DNA from: Chara braunii
Taxonomy: Eukaryota > Streptophyta > Charophyceae > Charales > Characeae
DNA: 64,000 nucleotides
NCBI GenBank assembly: GCA_003427395.1
Contig: BFEA01000011.1
Span: forward strand, 4,391,841-4,455,840
Direction: 5' to 3'
Shown here: one piece after another, positions 31,946 through 43,419 of the stretch
Position numbering within the stretch: position 1 is the first letter of the stretch
How the letters are laid out: every line of letters begins with the position of its first letter
Translations under genes and position numbers: made by a program
Notes under the pieces: generated by a model
What the model was told of the DNA's origin: nothing
The model's input: only the letters and a program-made list of their open reading frames with translations
Database searches by the model: none

Positions 31946-32221
31946 TGTGGAGGTGCAGCCTGTGGGAATAAGACCCAATTGCGATAGCACAAAACCTCTC
32001 TGCATCCATTCACAAGAGTTTCACCCTATAGCTGCCGACTAATTTGTCACATCCCATGTGGCCACAGCCACTCCAGCGCACATCCCATGAACTCCTTCAC
32101 ACACGAATATAGCTGTCATGATCGGGTTTATTTTTTTGAAGTTTTTTTCTTTTAATTCGACCATTTCTTCTTCGTTTCGGTTTCTTTCCGGGAATCCTTG
32201 GGACCACAATCGGCACATCGC

Positions 32222-32270
32222 GTCCTTGGGGACATCCGTTAAAAGTGGAACGATCGATACACAGAAAATT
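32222..32270 (+). pseudogene. 5' fragment of U6 snRNA
   Basis: GTCCTTGGGGACATCCGTTA followed by AAAGTGGAACGATCGATACA, CAGAAAATT matches the first ~50 nt of U6 with small changes, then stops at the T-rich end of a SINE. It shares CCGTTAAAA with the copy at 29962-30062 (usual plant U6: CCGATAAAA). Confidence 0.65.
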
Positions 32271-32279
32271 GTTTGTTTG

Positions 32280-32436
32280 TTTTTTTGTTTTTTTTTTTTT
32301 TTTTAAGGGCTATGCCCTTGAGATATCAGCATTTGAACTGACCGGCCCTAGGTAGGTGTGTTAGAGCTGCATTTTATTTTACTCGTCTGCTTCCAGTGGA
32401 GTTCGAACTCAGGTCCCCATTTCAACAGTGACTCCA
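32280..32436 (-). mobile_element. tRNA-derived SINE, copy 4, 5' truncated
   Basis: Minus strand: CTGTTGAAATGGGGACC, GAGTTCGAACTCC (box B region), then CCGGTCAGTTCAAATGCTG, ATATCTCAAGGGC and poly-A. The box A head is missing. Confidence 0.75.
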
Positions 32437-33640
32437 AATTGAAAACCAAACCAAAAAAAAAAGACATAGCCGGCAGAGGGAGAGGTCACTGGGGTTGGAG
32501 AGAGCCAAAGTGGAGGGAAAGGGAGGGGGGGGGGGGAATTCCATATGGTGGGGCGGGAAGGTGAGGAAGAGTGACTGGTGCCAATGACCGAGGCTGGTAG
32601 GAGGCGGAGCCTCAGAATCGAGGGTGCACTGAGGGCATCCGGGTGTTGGCGTAGAGGAAAGGACAGGAACGATGGGATGAGGGGCATGCACGGGTGCAAA
32701 GACCGGTGTGGTTGTGGAGAGGAAAGACGGGTGCACTGAGGGCTCCTGTCCTTTTTCCTCTTCTGGCGTCCGAGCTGCGATTGATGATTGATTGATATGT
32801 ACTCGAACGGGCAGCACCTCAGAGGAGCAAGAACGATAGATAGCTACTGTAGATGCAGCCTGCTTGCAATGAAGAGGAAAAAGAAGAGGATGAGGAGGCG
32901 AATGACAATGGGAAGGAAGGAGAACAGCATTAATTTTAGCGGCGGGGAGTTCGGAGACAGGCAGAAATGGCATTTTCCACCATGATCGTTTATTGTAGTT
33001 ATGTAATTCGCATCATGATATACACAATGAACAAGGGTCTTCCAGGTAGGGAGGGATAAAGCGGAGTCGTGAGCGATCAGTGTAAAAGGGGTTTACGTTT
33101 TCGAGGAGGGGTGTAACAGTCAGAGACGTCGATTTACCCTTGCGAGATCTGGACAAATAGGGAGGAGGGCAAGCTCGAGGGTGAGAGAGGCTGTAGGCCA
33201 CTGGCGGGAGGGATGGGAACCAAAGAGGAGAAACGAACACGGCAGAAATAGAGGATCTGGAGGGGGGGAGGGGGGGAGGGGGGGAGTCGGGGGGGGAAGC
33301 AAAAAGATGGATCTGCAACTTCGGTTGGATGTTCTGAGATAGCCCTTAGGGTTCGGGGTATTCGGATGATTGATGGGGATTGTGGGGGGGTGTCTATGAT
33401 TTCAAAGTTACTGTAATTCAATAGGATCCTATTATTATTTCAAGACAAGATTGTTTGCTGAAAACCCGTCTTGAAACTCAGTAGCTGTTCATGATCATGC
33501 AAGATATCCCTACCGTTAGCCGACGCCGGGTTAATGCCCCGGTATCTCAAATTGTTCGATATACTGTATGTTTTCATATGCGACGCTGAGCCCGGTTCCC
33601 AGCACATGCTGCTCCCCCCGAATAGATTGGAGCTTTGTTA
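32437..33640. other. No gene; purine-rich and G-rich tracts
   Basis: G runs at 32523-32536 and a GGAGGGGGGAGGGGGG array at 33258-33300 could form G-quadruplexes. Near 33560-33640 a stretch (CCCGGTTCCCAGCACATGCT) resembles 9610-9660, suggesting an old dispersed repeat. No coding exon was seen. Confidence 0.6.
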
Positions 33641-33646
33641 CCCAAA

Positions 33647-33665
33647 ATAATATTATAATTATAAT

Positions 33666-33705
<40 letters not shown>

Positions 33706-33735
33706 GCAATAATAATAATATTTATATATATCGTC
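33647..33735. repeat. (AAT)n microsatellite
   Basis: An AAT trinucleotide array ending in TTTATATATAT. Confidence 0.95.
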
Positions 33736-33886
33736 CAACAGAACTGCCCGGTAAGAAAAAAAACATGGGGATGGCGGGAGCCAGCCGTCAAAACGATGTG
33801 ATAATCAAGGAGATCGGAGAAGAATAGGGACATATGTGTGGTAGATGGTCTCTCTCGGGATCAGATCGCGGGCCGGGGGCAGACCG

Positions 33887-34159
33887 GGGGCCATGTCCCA
33901 CTAGCAGCGATGAGCTACCTCAACGCCCGAATCTGGACGTGTTTGTGGTGACGTGGAGTTCAGGAAACTCAACACCATTTCTGCACATCTCCGCAAAAGC
34001 ATCCAGATTCAGGCGTTGAGGTAGCTCAACGCTGCTACCGTCTTCCCCCGAACACAACGCACCACCATTTTGACTGCATCGGGACGGAAAGATAGTCTGT
34101 ATACATTCATTATCAGGGTGCGTTATGTTCGGGGGAAGACGGTAGTGGGACTTGGCCCC
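33887..34159. repeat. Nested palindrome (two hairpins inside an outer stem)
   Basis: Outer arms 33887-33903 and 34143-34159 (right arm TAGTGGGACTTGGCCCC) pair with one mismatch. Inside, arms 33902-33936 and 34002-34037 pair (AGCAGCG(A/T)TGAGCTACC, CAACGCC(C/T)GAATCTGGA), then arms 34036-34063 and 34117-34144 pair (TACCGTCTTCCCCCGAACA...). The three stems meet, so one strand would fold as a three-way junction. The two hairpins could be adjacent foldback MITEs. Confidence 0.88.
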
Positions 34160-34717
34160 GGGCGACGAGGTGGGTGCGCTCGAAGCGTGTAGAGAGGTCA
34201 GGAAATGCGAGGGCAAGTGAATCGCCAGTTGGGACAGAGGAGCCGCAAGGTGTAGGCAAAAAAATATCGGCGCATTCACACGAAACAGACAAATCCTTCA
34301 TTGGCTGCATGTGGCCGTGATCGCGGGGCGAATACATTCGGGGTAATCCCGGTGCGTACGCCATTTGTGCTACCATACGCAAGACCAAGGACATTTGCAC
34401 AAACCATTCTTGGTGTGTGCCCCAATTTATTTCCGATCAACCAAAATTGCCACGATCACTACATCCATTTCCCGAGACAGAGAGCCAATGACACGTGATA
34501 ATGAAGGATTTGTCTGTTTTTCAATAAGCAAGCGACATACATGACAGCACACTACTCAACCACGTGATAAAAACGTTTTTCAAAGATTGAGAGCCGTAAG
34601 CAGCCGTGCGACCGAGAGAGAAGGGAAGGGGGGGAGGGGGGGGGGGGCGGGGGGGGAGGAAGGGTGTCCCCTGCTGGGGCGCCCTGCGGGGCCCGTCGCG
34701 GACAGACGTCGCGAGGG

Positions 34718-34797
34718 CCGGCGCGCTCTACGATTCCCCCCCCCAAAAAAAAATCATGGCGCCTTGGCCCCCTGCAGCGTCGTAAAGCGCGCCGTCA
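34718..34797. repeat. Short inverted repeat around a C/A tract
   Basis: CGGCGCGCTCTACGA at 34718-34732 faces its near-complement at 34783-34797, with CCCCCCCCCAAAAAAAAA in the loop. The hAT MITE at 3160-3395 has a similar C(n)A(n) centre, but their ends differ. Confidence 0.6.
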
Positions 34798-35051
34798 CTG
34801 CTGCTGCGGAGTTCATCGAGGCGCTCGCAAGGGATCACTTCTGCAAACTCTCCTGCTGCTCCTCTCTCTGTCTCATGATAACGCCCGAAGTATAGTTGAA
34901 AAGGAGGAGAACGAAAGGAAACGACGAGGAGGACACGAAGGCGCGTAATACGCATAGCGATGGTGATACGTAATAACGATGACGACGGCAATCCCTATCC
35001 CTCTGCGGCTCTCTGCTCCCCTCCCCCGGGGGGAATTCCTTCCTCCTATTT

Positions 35052-35092
35052 TCATTTCCCTCCCTCCCTCCCTCCCTCCCTCCCTTCCTTCT
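35052..35092. repeat. (CCCT)n microsatellite
   Basis: A CCCT tetranucleotide run followed by CTTCTTCTT. Confidence 0.93.
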
Positions 35093-35220
35093 TCTTCTCG
35101 ATGGCAGGCAGGCGAACTGGAGCGAGGTATGTTGGTTGCCATCCCTTTGAACTCCGCTCCAGTTCCCACGCCGCCACACCTCGGTTGGCATTCTTTGAGC
35201 AGAGTTTTCCTCTGTCCAAT

Positions 35221-35284
<64 letters not shown>
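35221..35284. repeat. (CT)n microsatellite
   Basis: A clean CT run. Confidence 0.97.
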
Positions 35285-35286
<2 letters not shown>

Positions 35287-35457
35287 CACGGGCAGTCTTT
35301 CTCGCGCTTCCACCCTCCTTCCCAAGCCCCCAAGTGCTCCTCTACTACTCAATCCTGACGTCCAGATCCCGTCCTTCGTCTTGTCCTCGATGCGGACGTC
35401 CGTATCCCGTCCTCTCCAACACCGTTGTGCTTCTCCATCGCTTGTGTCGCTCCCTTA

Positions 35458-35574
35458 GGGCCTAGTAATTGCACTGCTCGCCATCCTCCAACATTTTGAG
35501 TGCATCTGGACGGATGCTCTGTCCAGATGCCTTCAAAATCTTCGCGGATGGCGAGCAGTGCAACTACTAGGCCC
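35458..35574. mobile_element. Harbinger/Tourist-like MITE, 117 bp
   Basis: Two ~55-bp arms (GGGCCTAGTA(A/G)TTGCACT..., GCATCTGGAC at the tip) form a near-perfect hairpin with a loop of about 8 bp. TTA occurs immediately outside both ends (35455-35457, 35575-35577). A TTA duplication with GGG/CCC-rich ends is typical of PIF/Harbinger MITEs. Confidence 0.78.
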
Positions 35575-35608
35575 TTAATCCCCTGTGCTCTTGATCTCTC
35601 TCCCTCTC

Positions 35609-35611
<3 letters not shown>

Positions 35612-35641
<30 letters not shown>
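35612..35641. repeat. Poly-T tract
   Basis: About 30 T residues. No linked SINE body was recognised. Confidence 0.9.
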
Positions 35642-35642
<1 letters not shown>

Positions 35643-35956
35643 GCTCTACCTCTTTCCGTGTTCCCTTCAAAAAACAAATAATAATGATCATAAATAAATT
35701 GCCCCGTCTACCCCTTATTTTCCTGGTTAGCCCGTAACATTATGGAATCCACCGGACTGTGAACTACTACTGCTCTGCTCTTTAATATTCACATGTGTGC
35801 CCGGTTCCGCTCACAAGGCACTACTACTCCTTTTCCCTGTCTTTGCAGGGACAGGGACCATGAGTAGTGTTTTTTTTTTTTCTCTCTTTATACTTAGCCA
35901 GTTTCGCTTACGTCCCTGCGGAACTGAGAACAGCCAACGTCAATCACTTCGAAATC

Positions 35957-35990
35957 AATTGAATTGAATTGAATTGAATTGAATTGAATG
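35957..35990. repeat. (AATTG)n pentanucleotide repeat
   Basis: About six tandem copies of TTGAA. Confidence 0.95.
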
Positions 35991-36118
35991 TAGAAACGAA
36001 AGATCATCAAATCTCTACCAGCAGGTAAATGTAGCTCCTCAAACTTAATTGAAATCGGGGACCATGAGTTTCGCTCTTTCCTGAACACAGGAAAATAATT
36101 TTAAAAAGAGGTATTTAC

Positions 36119-36256
36119 CTGATTAGTGATGAATGGCGCAGCAGGCGTCTGCGAGGCTTTTACTGCCCCAGCCAACGAGCTGAGAGCATCTCGCTGACGG
36201 CAGTGCAATTGGGCGGTGAAGCCGTGCACGTGCGCGGCGCGACACGTGGCCTCCAT
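36119..36256 (-). CDS. Candidate upstream argC exon (transit peptide)
   Basis: An ATG at 36256 opens 46 codons ending CAG|GTAAAT at 36119, a good phase 0 donor. The peptide (MEATCRAAHVHGFTAQ..., Ala/Ser/His/Arg-rich, two acidic residues) looks like a plastid transit peptide. It would join in phase to the acceptor TGCAG|GTG at 28276, replacing the internal ATG start of argC exon 1. The sequence upstream (36257-36410) is GC-rich with CACGTG-type motifs, as expected of a promoter or 5' UTR. No homology supports it, so it rests on phase, composition and position only. It could instead be the first exon of another gene or chance. Confidence 0.4.
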
Positions 36257-36990
36257 CGCTCGCGTCCTTTCTCCTAGTACAGTCGACCGACGGACAGCCG
36301 AGCCTCCTGCTGCAGGACCAGTTCTCCCTCCCCCGAAGTTGCGCTTCGAGGCTCTAGGGGAGGCTCTCTTTCTCTTTCCTCAGGGCCGCGCTCCGCTACT
36401 CTCGACATGAAAAACAAATAATTAAAAAAAATGGCGATTTTATTTATTTATTTTTTTTTACAAATCAACTTTGCATTCCATTAACAGAAGAAAAAGGAGG
36501 CCGGGAATCCCTCCACAAACCAACCCGGAAAGCAGTGACCGCTGGGACCATTACCCAGATTATGGTGCAGGCGTAGGGGATTATAGTCCAGTAGCAGAAA
36601 TGGCCAAATCCAGACCGCTGCTCTGACATTCCCCAACCCTGGGGAAAAAAAAAAAAAAAAAAAAAAAAAAGAAGAGCAAGTCCTCCAGGGCCATAAAGGC
36701 CGAACAAACCACCAAAAAGAACAAAACGCCTCACGGCCATAAGCGCCTCACAAACCTCAAAATGGGAGGCACTATGCCTATCCCACGATCCAACAAAACA
36801 CCAAGTATAAACCACAAACAAATTCTACCAAGTACTAATATTACCAATCATATACCATCAACACAGCCCAAGACCTCCAACCGCAGAGCTAACATATTCT
36901 ATTTAATTCCTCCCTACCTTACGAACACAGCCCCTAAACCGCGGGACTGAAAGATACCACTCCCTCCTCTGCATCTTACCGTCTGCCTGT

Positions 36991-39900
36991 CTACTGCGAC
37001 CCGCCCCGAAAGGTAGCAACCGGGCGGTCAGGTTGCATGCCAAAGAGAAGAACGAAATTACTAGAAGCCAAGGGACAGAACCAAGCTAAATCAGTTCTGA
37101 AGAAGCCAGTCGCTAAAGATAATACGATCGCCTCCACTCTCACTATGGTTTGGCCTAATGTCCAAGTGTCCTGAAACCAGTGTAATCCCGACAGAGATTT
37201 CTTCGGGAAGTTAACTTTCCTTCGCCAATCTGCTTGAATGGCTCTTCTCAAACCCAGACAGAAGGTGTTACGAATCTGTTTATTCGTCCAATCCTTACCT
37301 TCGAACACGGTTTCGTTCCGATGCTGCCAGATCACTGCAAAACCTGTGGCGCGGAACACCTGTGCTACATAGCCCCACCCTTTGCTCTTTGAAAGGGGGG
37401 CCGAGATACCACCCAGAAGGGTCCATTCTTTGGTCCAAACCATTGCAGAGTTTGACACTTTATTCCACAGGTTAGTAATCCATTTCCAAATTCTATCCGA
37501 GGCTGGGCAATCCCACCACAGATGGGTGAAGGATTCAAATGCCCATTGACATCTTAAGCATTTGAGATCAATACTTAGACCCCGTTCCACAAGCCAAACT
37601 GCAGATGAGGTCGAAACCATAGAGACCAACCATAACAGAGATGCATGTCTCTGGTTGGGAATAAGCGACAGCTGCTCCCAGCAGGAAGTAATTGCAGCAT
37701 CAAGATCGAGCTCGCTGCTTTGCAGCAGTTGGGCCCATCTGGTGCGAGTGACTACAATTGGTAGCTTTTGTGGTTGGTTCATGGAATATCCGACCTTGGT
37801 CGTATATTCTGCCAGATTAGCATAAGAGCCCCTTGGGCCTGAGATGGGTCATTCCCACATAGCCGGATCCACTTTCAGAAGATGGATTGAGACATCTTGG
37901 TTGAACAAATGACAGGACACTGAGCGGTCCTCCTTCGGATATCCGTGTACTCTAACCTGAACCAGAGGTTTCCCTACTGGTGGCGGGGGGGGTTCCTCAT
38001 CTATCTCGAGCATGGGGGACGAGCTCAGAGCAGTCCAGCACTGGAAGTTACGCCTATTGTTCTCGTTCATGGAGGTCAGTTTCCACACCCTCTGCAGAGG
38101 GGGTTCCATTTCCGCGAAGCATGTCCCAGGAGGGTCAACCCCCTCCGGGGCGAGAATTTGTCTCCAGTGTGACGGGATCGCACTAATCATAGCTTGTCTC
38201 CTGTCCTCCACCGAACGTACTTGGCCCAAAGCTCGCTCTGGAGGAATCTGCTCCAAACCAATTCCCCGACTGGTCCCGAATTTTGGGATTCTCAAAAATG
38301 GGTTGGGCTAAAACTTCGGCTTTAGAGCGAGGTTCTACCCAAATAGTGGGCCTGAGTCTTTTCCATGCTTTAATGATCATTGCCCAGAGTGGCGATTTGA
38401 TCTGTCATCTCTGATAAGAGAAGAGCTGGATGCAGGTCCAGACATCCTCTGGTCGTTGCAAGTTTCATTCCTGACTCAAAAGTGTCTCTGCCAGGCAGAC
38501 CCAGTGAGGGGGGGGGGATGTAAGACTAGCTTTGACCACCCAGTTACACAACATAGCTGTGATTTGCCGCTGTGGATCTAACATCCTCAAACCTCCCTCA
38601 TTGCGAGGGAAACAGAGCAATTCCCAAGCCACTTTCGAAATGAAGGCCTCTCCCTCATCAGCGTAAGGTTTCCCAAGCAATTTAGCAGCACGCCGTTTAA
38701 TTAAGTTATAGGACACATCACTCAAACCTCGTACCCTACCTACATACCATAAGAGAGCAAATAAGGCACTGTTCACTGCCAAAACTCGGCCGAAAAGAGA
38801 GAGGTGGGGAGTTTTACCCCACGAACTAATTCGAACCATGACTTTTTGAGTGAGGATGCTTTCTTGCATCTCTGTACAATATTTCAAAGCCACTTGAATG
38901 CCCAAGAAGCGTTCTGATTCATCATCATTTATACGCTTCATACACCACTCCACGCAAAGTGAGTACTCATTTGGGAGGAAGAAGACTGACTTATGTCAGT
39001 TCAACGCATCTTCCGACAACTACGAGTATTCGTCCAGACATATTTTGAGAGCGCCTAGGGATTCAGGCGTATTATGAGACACCGCGAAGAGATCATCTGC
39101 GAGGGCTTTCACCTTGTAGGGTGAGGGCCCTGCATACAGACCCACAATTTGAGAATGTGCCCCGATGTTGTTAAGAACTCCTTCCATCTGAATAGCGAAC
39201 AGCAAGGGGCCGAGGGGACACCCCTGTCGTAATGAGCGTGTCAGAGAGAAATCCCCGGAGAGGCGGCCATTAACCATATCAGCCGCTGTGAGCATTGTAT
39301 ACAACATTTTTGTCCAAGTGCATAAATTATGTCCAAACCCCATCCATTTCAGAGTAGTGAGGACGTACGACCAGTTGACACGGTCGTACGCTTTCTCAAA
39401 ATCAAGCAGTAAAACTGCTATATCCAGGTGATCATTTTGTACCACTTCCAGGGTTTCGACAACTGTTATAATATTATCAAAAATAGAGCGCCCCCTAATG
39501 AACGCTGCTTGATCAGAGTGAACAATCGTAGGCATATACTGAGCTAAGCGTCTGGCAATGACTTTTGCCAAAATTTTATAGGAGACATTAAGGATTGAGA
39601 TCGGTCTCCACTTACAGATTTCCGATCTATCCCCTTTTTTGAAAAGAACAGAGATAACGCCTCTACACATACCTTCCGACAGTCTGCCTCCCATGAGAAC
39701 CTCATTGTATATATCTCGGTGAGATGCTTACCGATTTTCGGTCAAATCGAGATATAAACTTTTGCTGAGAGGCCATCATCACTCGGGGCCTTCCCAGTGG
39801 GCATGGCTTTCAATGCCTCCAGGGCTTCCAGTTCNGTAACCGGGCGATCCAAATCTAGCCTCGCTGGAATCGATAAACGAAAAGTTGTGTTCAACCAATG

Positions 39901-41211
39901 TGATGAAGATTCATGAAGGTTATCACAGACTTGATGGGGATACTTTCGGGACGTAAGAATATCCTTATAATAGAGAGCAGCATATTCACATAGATCCTTA
40001 AGTTCCTTGGCTTTCGGGGCTACTTCATCGAAGGGATGTTTCGGTTCCTTTATAGGGACTGAAGACCTTCTTAGAAGTAGCTTTTGAAAAGTTTCTTTGG
40101 TCATCCGGTCATTAACCGTGATGCCTTTGACCCTTAGCCGCTCTATCCAAACTTCTGATTGTTTCACTTGAAGATCATCCCATTCTGAAAGGATACGTGT
40201 CCGCTCCTTCCCCCACACTTTCTCCGATACTGGATCTTCCAGCACGCGGGACTCTGCATAGGCAACTTATTTTTGAAGGTTAACTAACCTCTTGTTCCTT
40301 TCAAAGGCCAGAATCCTTGAAAAAACGTTTAGCAGATTTGAGAAAATATTCATACCTGCATCCCACCATTTTGCAGCTGACGTGAAATTCAAACGTGAGG
40401 TGGACCAATCCCTCCAAAAGCACTTCATCCATGCGATAAGGCCAGGTTCATTAAGATTTTGGGTATTGAACCTAAAAAGGTCTTTGCCCCTTACGGTCTC
40501 CGAAGTGATTATCGAGATGGTTACTGGGTTATGGTCCGACATAGGGTGGTATCGAGATTGTACATTCTCGATTGACTTCCACAGATTTGCAGAAGTGAGG
40601 AAGTAATCAAGGCGACGTTTGGTAATCCCGGTATTCTCACGGTAGTGAGAGTACCATGTAAAACCTGCGTCGTCTGGGCGTAGGAGTCTGAATGGATCTA
40701 TCAACTCAAGTTCTGTCATGGTTGTATCCAGCGCGAATTTATCGTTAGTGCTTCTACCTTCCGATAGGGCATCCAACGTTAAATTCCAGTCTCCGGTAAT
40801 AATTAATTTTTCGCTTTCATGGATAATCATCGAGAGTTCAGAAAATAAAATAGCTCTTTCCCTGATTTCTACTGGAGCATAAATACATAAGATGACCCAA
40901 TAGCATTCGTCCATAAAGCACTTGATCCAGGGCCATCTTCCCCACAAGTCTGAGTAAAACTCCGCCGCAAGATTCCTGTGTACTAAAATGGTGGTACCTC
41001 CCCTCGTGTCTACAGCTAGAGACCATAACTGTGGTCCGTCCCACCAATTGCCGAGTGCAACAATCTTCTCTTCGTTTAATTTCGTCTCTTGTAAACAGAT
41101 AATTTCAATGTTGTTCTAAAAAACCCAGGATTTTAGTCTCTCCTCCTTGTATCTACCAGTGGTTTCCCCTAACCCCTTTACGTTCCATGATGCAATCCTT
41201 AACTTAACCAT
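36991..41211 (-). pseudogene. LINE copy A ORF2 (endonuclease, RT, zinc domain)
   Basis: It starts at ATG 41211, overlapping the ORF1 stop by 8 nt. Endonuclease: RIASWNVKGLG, LQETKL, ITGDWNLTLD, RRLDYFLTS, MSDHNPVTIS (41211-40267). RT: ISVLFKKGDRSEICKWRPIS, DQAAFIRGRSIFDN, LLDFEKAYDRVNW, LRQGCPLGPLLF and the catalytic ALADDLF (39020-39694). The C-terminal zf-RVT region near 37540 has CLRCQWAFESFTHLWWDCP. In-frame stops (one about 30 codons from the start) and frameshifts divide it into at least five pieces. Confidence 0.92.
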
Positions 41212-43419
41212 TTAGCAGGGATCCCCGCTCACCTGAATGGATCTGGGGAGAACCCTGCGACGACAACAACCAAGCACTGGTCAGCATGTGCTGAACGTAC
41301 GGGGAATTCAGTTTCTTTTCCCTGAGCAGCCTTCCATCAACTTCCGCCAAACATTCAGCTGTTTGCAGCGGCGGAATTTTCAATCTCCTGAGCTCCGATT
41401 TCCGAGGGTCGGCTATCCACGTAAGAGGGATAAGTTTCATGCCCTCACTTTCCAGTTTCTCTAACTGACCAGGGATGAAATGAGCATCCTGGATCGGGAC
41501 AAAGAACTTAATTCTCTTGCCGTCACCTTCTGGGCTGTCCATAATAATACGGGGCATAGAGCAATCCGGAATGATACGAAAAATAAAACGATCGGCAATC
41601 GCCGGTCTGATCATCGCAACCATTGCCGATGGCATAGGTTGCTCTGGTGCGGGGAGAGAGATAAACACGTTGGACCCATCCAGCATAGACCACGTTATGA
41701 CCCAATACGAGTTGCGAGCATAAGTGCAGAAGAGAGGCAGAATTCGGTTATCCACTTTTGGAAGTTGCCCTTTCGAAAGAGAGGCGACCGACGTGCGGTG
41801 CCTAGTGGTTTTACTGCCCGGGGTTCCAATTTCCCTAATCTGACCCTGTGAGGGATCTGAGTGGGGAAGAGAGTTATCCGAATTCTCGCCCTGGACTCTA
41901 CCGCTTGATGCGACACTATCGTCCATACTCAACCGACGGTGCTTACCTGGGGTGGTTGAACGTTGATCCGTGAGACTGCTGCTTACTCCTTTCGGAGGAA
42001 GCCCAATCTTTTCTCCATTATTGATGCTGCCCTCCGGTTGTCCTGGCGGTATGATGAGACCTTGAGCGCCTTGAGGCTGTGAACTTGTTGGCGTCGGCTG
42101 ATGACTAGTTCCGGCGGCCTGTGCCCCTCCCACCCCTGGGTAAGTACCCAAAGGGGGACGGGGGGGGGGGGATAAAACATTTGCGCTGGATACATCACGG
42201 ATTGGCCCCCCTGCTGAGAAATCCAGGGGCCGAAGGCGTGGGCCAGGCCGTTTTGCAAGCCATACAAAGGCATGTGCATGCCATGCTGAACAGCCATGGG
42301 GTCGAAGCCTTGGTTAAAAATAGGATTGAGGTGCGCACTTGGGAACACTGGGAGAGGTTGTCCTTTCGATGTGGTAGCCTGACCGCTCGTTCCGCCTGCT
42401 GCGAGTTGTGATGGAGATGAAGAAATCCCCATATAGCTCATATGCCCTACATATCTTGATTGATGTTGACCTTGTTGCTGACCTTGCTGTTGAGACTGGT
42501 TGTTGATCTGGCTTCCTTGTTGAGCTTGGTTGCCGTGTTGACCTTGGTTACCTTGGTTGTTGACTTGCTGTCCTGCCCCTCCTCTTCGACACTCGTTTGC
42601 AGTATGAAAGAAAGCACGACAACGCTGGCATCGAGGAGTGTCAGACGATGCGAGCTTGACTTCTAGTTCATCTCCTTCGGAGGTGACGACCCAGATTTTG
42701 TCCTTCATGTTAGGACGTGAGTCTGGTTCGAGGTCAAATTTCACGTTTATAAGCGAAGACTTCAGTCTGTTTGGCTCAATAGGGCGCCTATGGATGACAG
42801 GACCAATGGCTTTGCTAACTTGAGCTTCTAAGTAAATGAAGGAATCCAGAGGGACTTGTACCGCTATCACCCAAAAGGATTGGCGGTCTTCGTCTTGTCC
42901 CTGGTCCCTCAATTGTGCTTCAGTGAGCCATGGTTTGAAGTCAAACCGATAAGTGGAGGAGCCTATCGAGATTTCTTCCTGTCCTTTAGTAACAAGCCAA
43001 GAAGCAATAACTTTGTTCTTTGCTACGTAGGACAATACGTTGGGGATCTCAATTTTGACTCTTCCTCTTCTAAACACTTCGGCCTCGAAACTGCCGTCCT
43101 GCACTTTTTCATCCTCGTAAGCCCTAACGATATCATCTTTTACCTTCTTTGGTAAGAACCTGGCTCCTTCTCTGAAAATAATCGTCACTGTATGCTCTTT
43201 GAGCCATGCGATCTTAACCCGATCCAACGTGAGGTTCACTTTGAACCTGACCTCTCTTCCTTCGATCGTCATCTCACCAGGATCAATTTCAGTTGGGAGG
43301 ATCCCTTCCTCATAACAAAGTCTCATTAGTTCCTTCACCCTATCTTCATCCTCTCTATCTATCCCTGGGTCTGGTGGAGGGGAGCGAGGTTCTCTCGCGT
43401 CCTCACCATCCGCCATCAT
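41204..43419 (-). pseudogene. LINE copy A ORF1
   Basis: ORF1 proteins of L1 elements bind their own RNA as a chaperone. The first frame (41983-43419, from ATG 43419) has a conserved N-terminal domain (DEDRVKELMRLCYEEGILP, WLKEHTVTIIF, PNVLSYVAKNK), a CCHC knuckle CQRCRAFFHTANEC at about residues 268-281, then a Gln/Asn-rich stretch. A second frame (41204-42151) carries the C-terminal half. They switch at a run of ten Gs on the plus strand at 42163-42172, so a homopolymer length error could be the only break in ORF1. Confidence 0.85.

Noticed and set aside
32409-33421. Pro/Ser-rich minus frames of up to 183 codons
   Set aside because: They derive from purine-rich low-complexity DNA, with no motif or splice structure.
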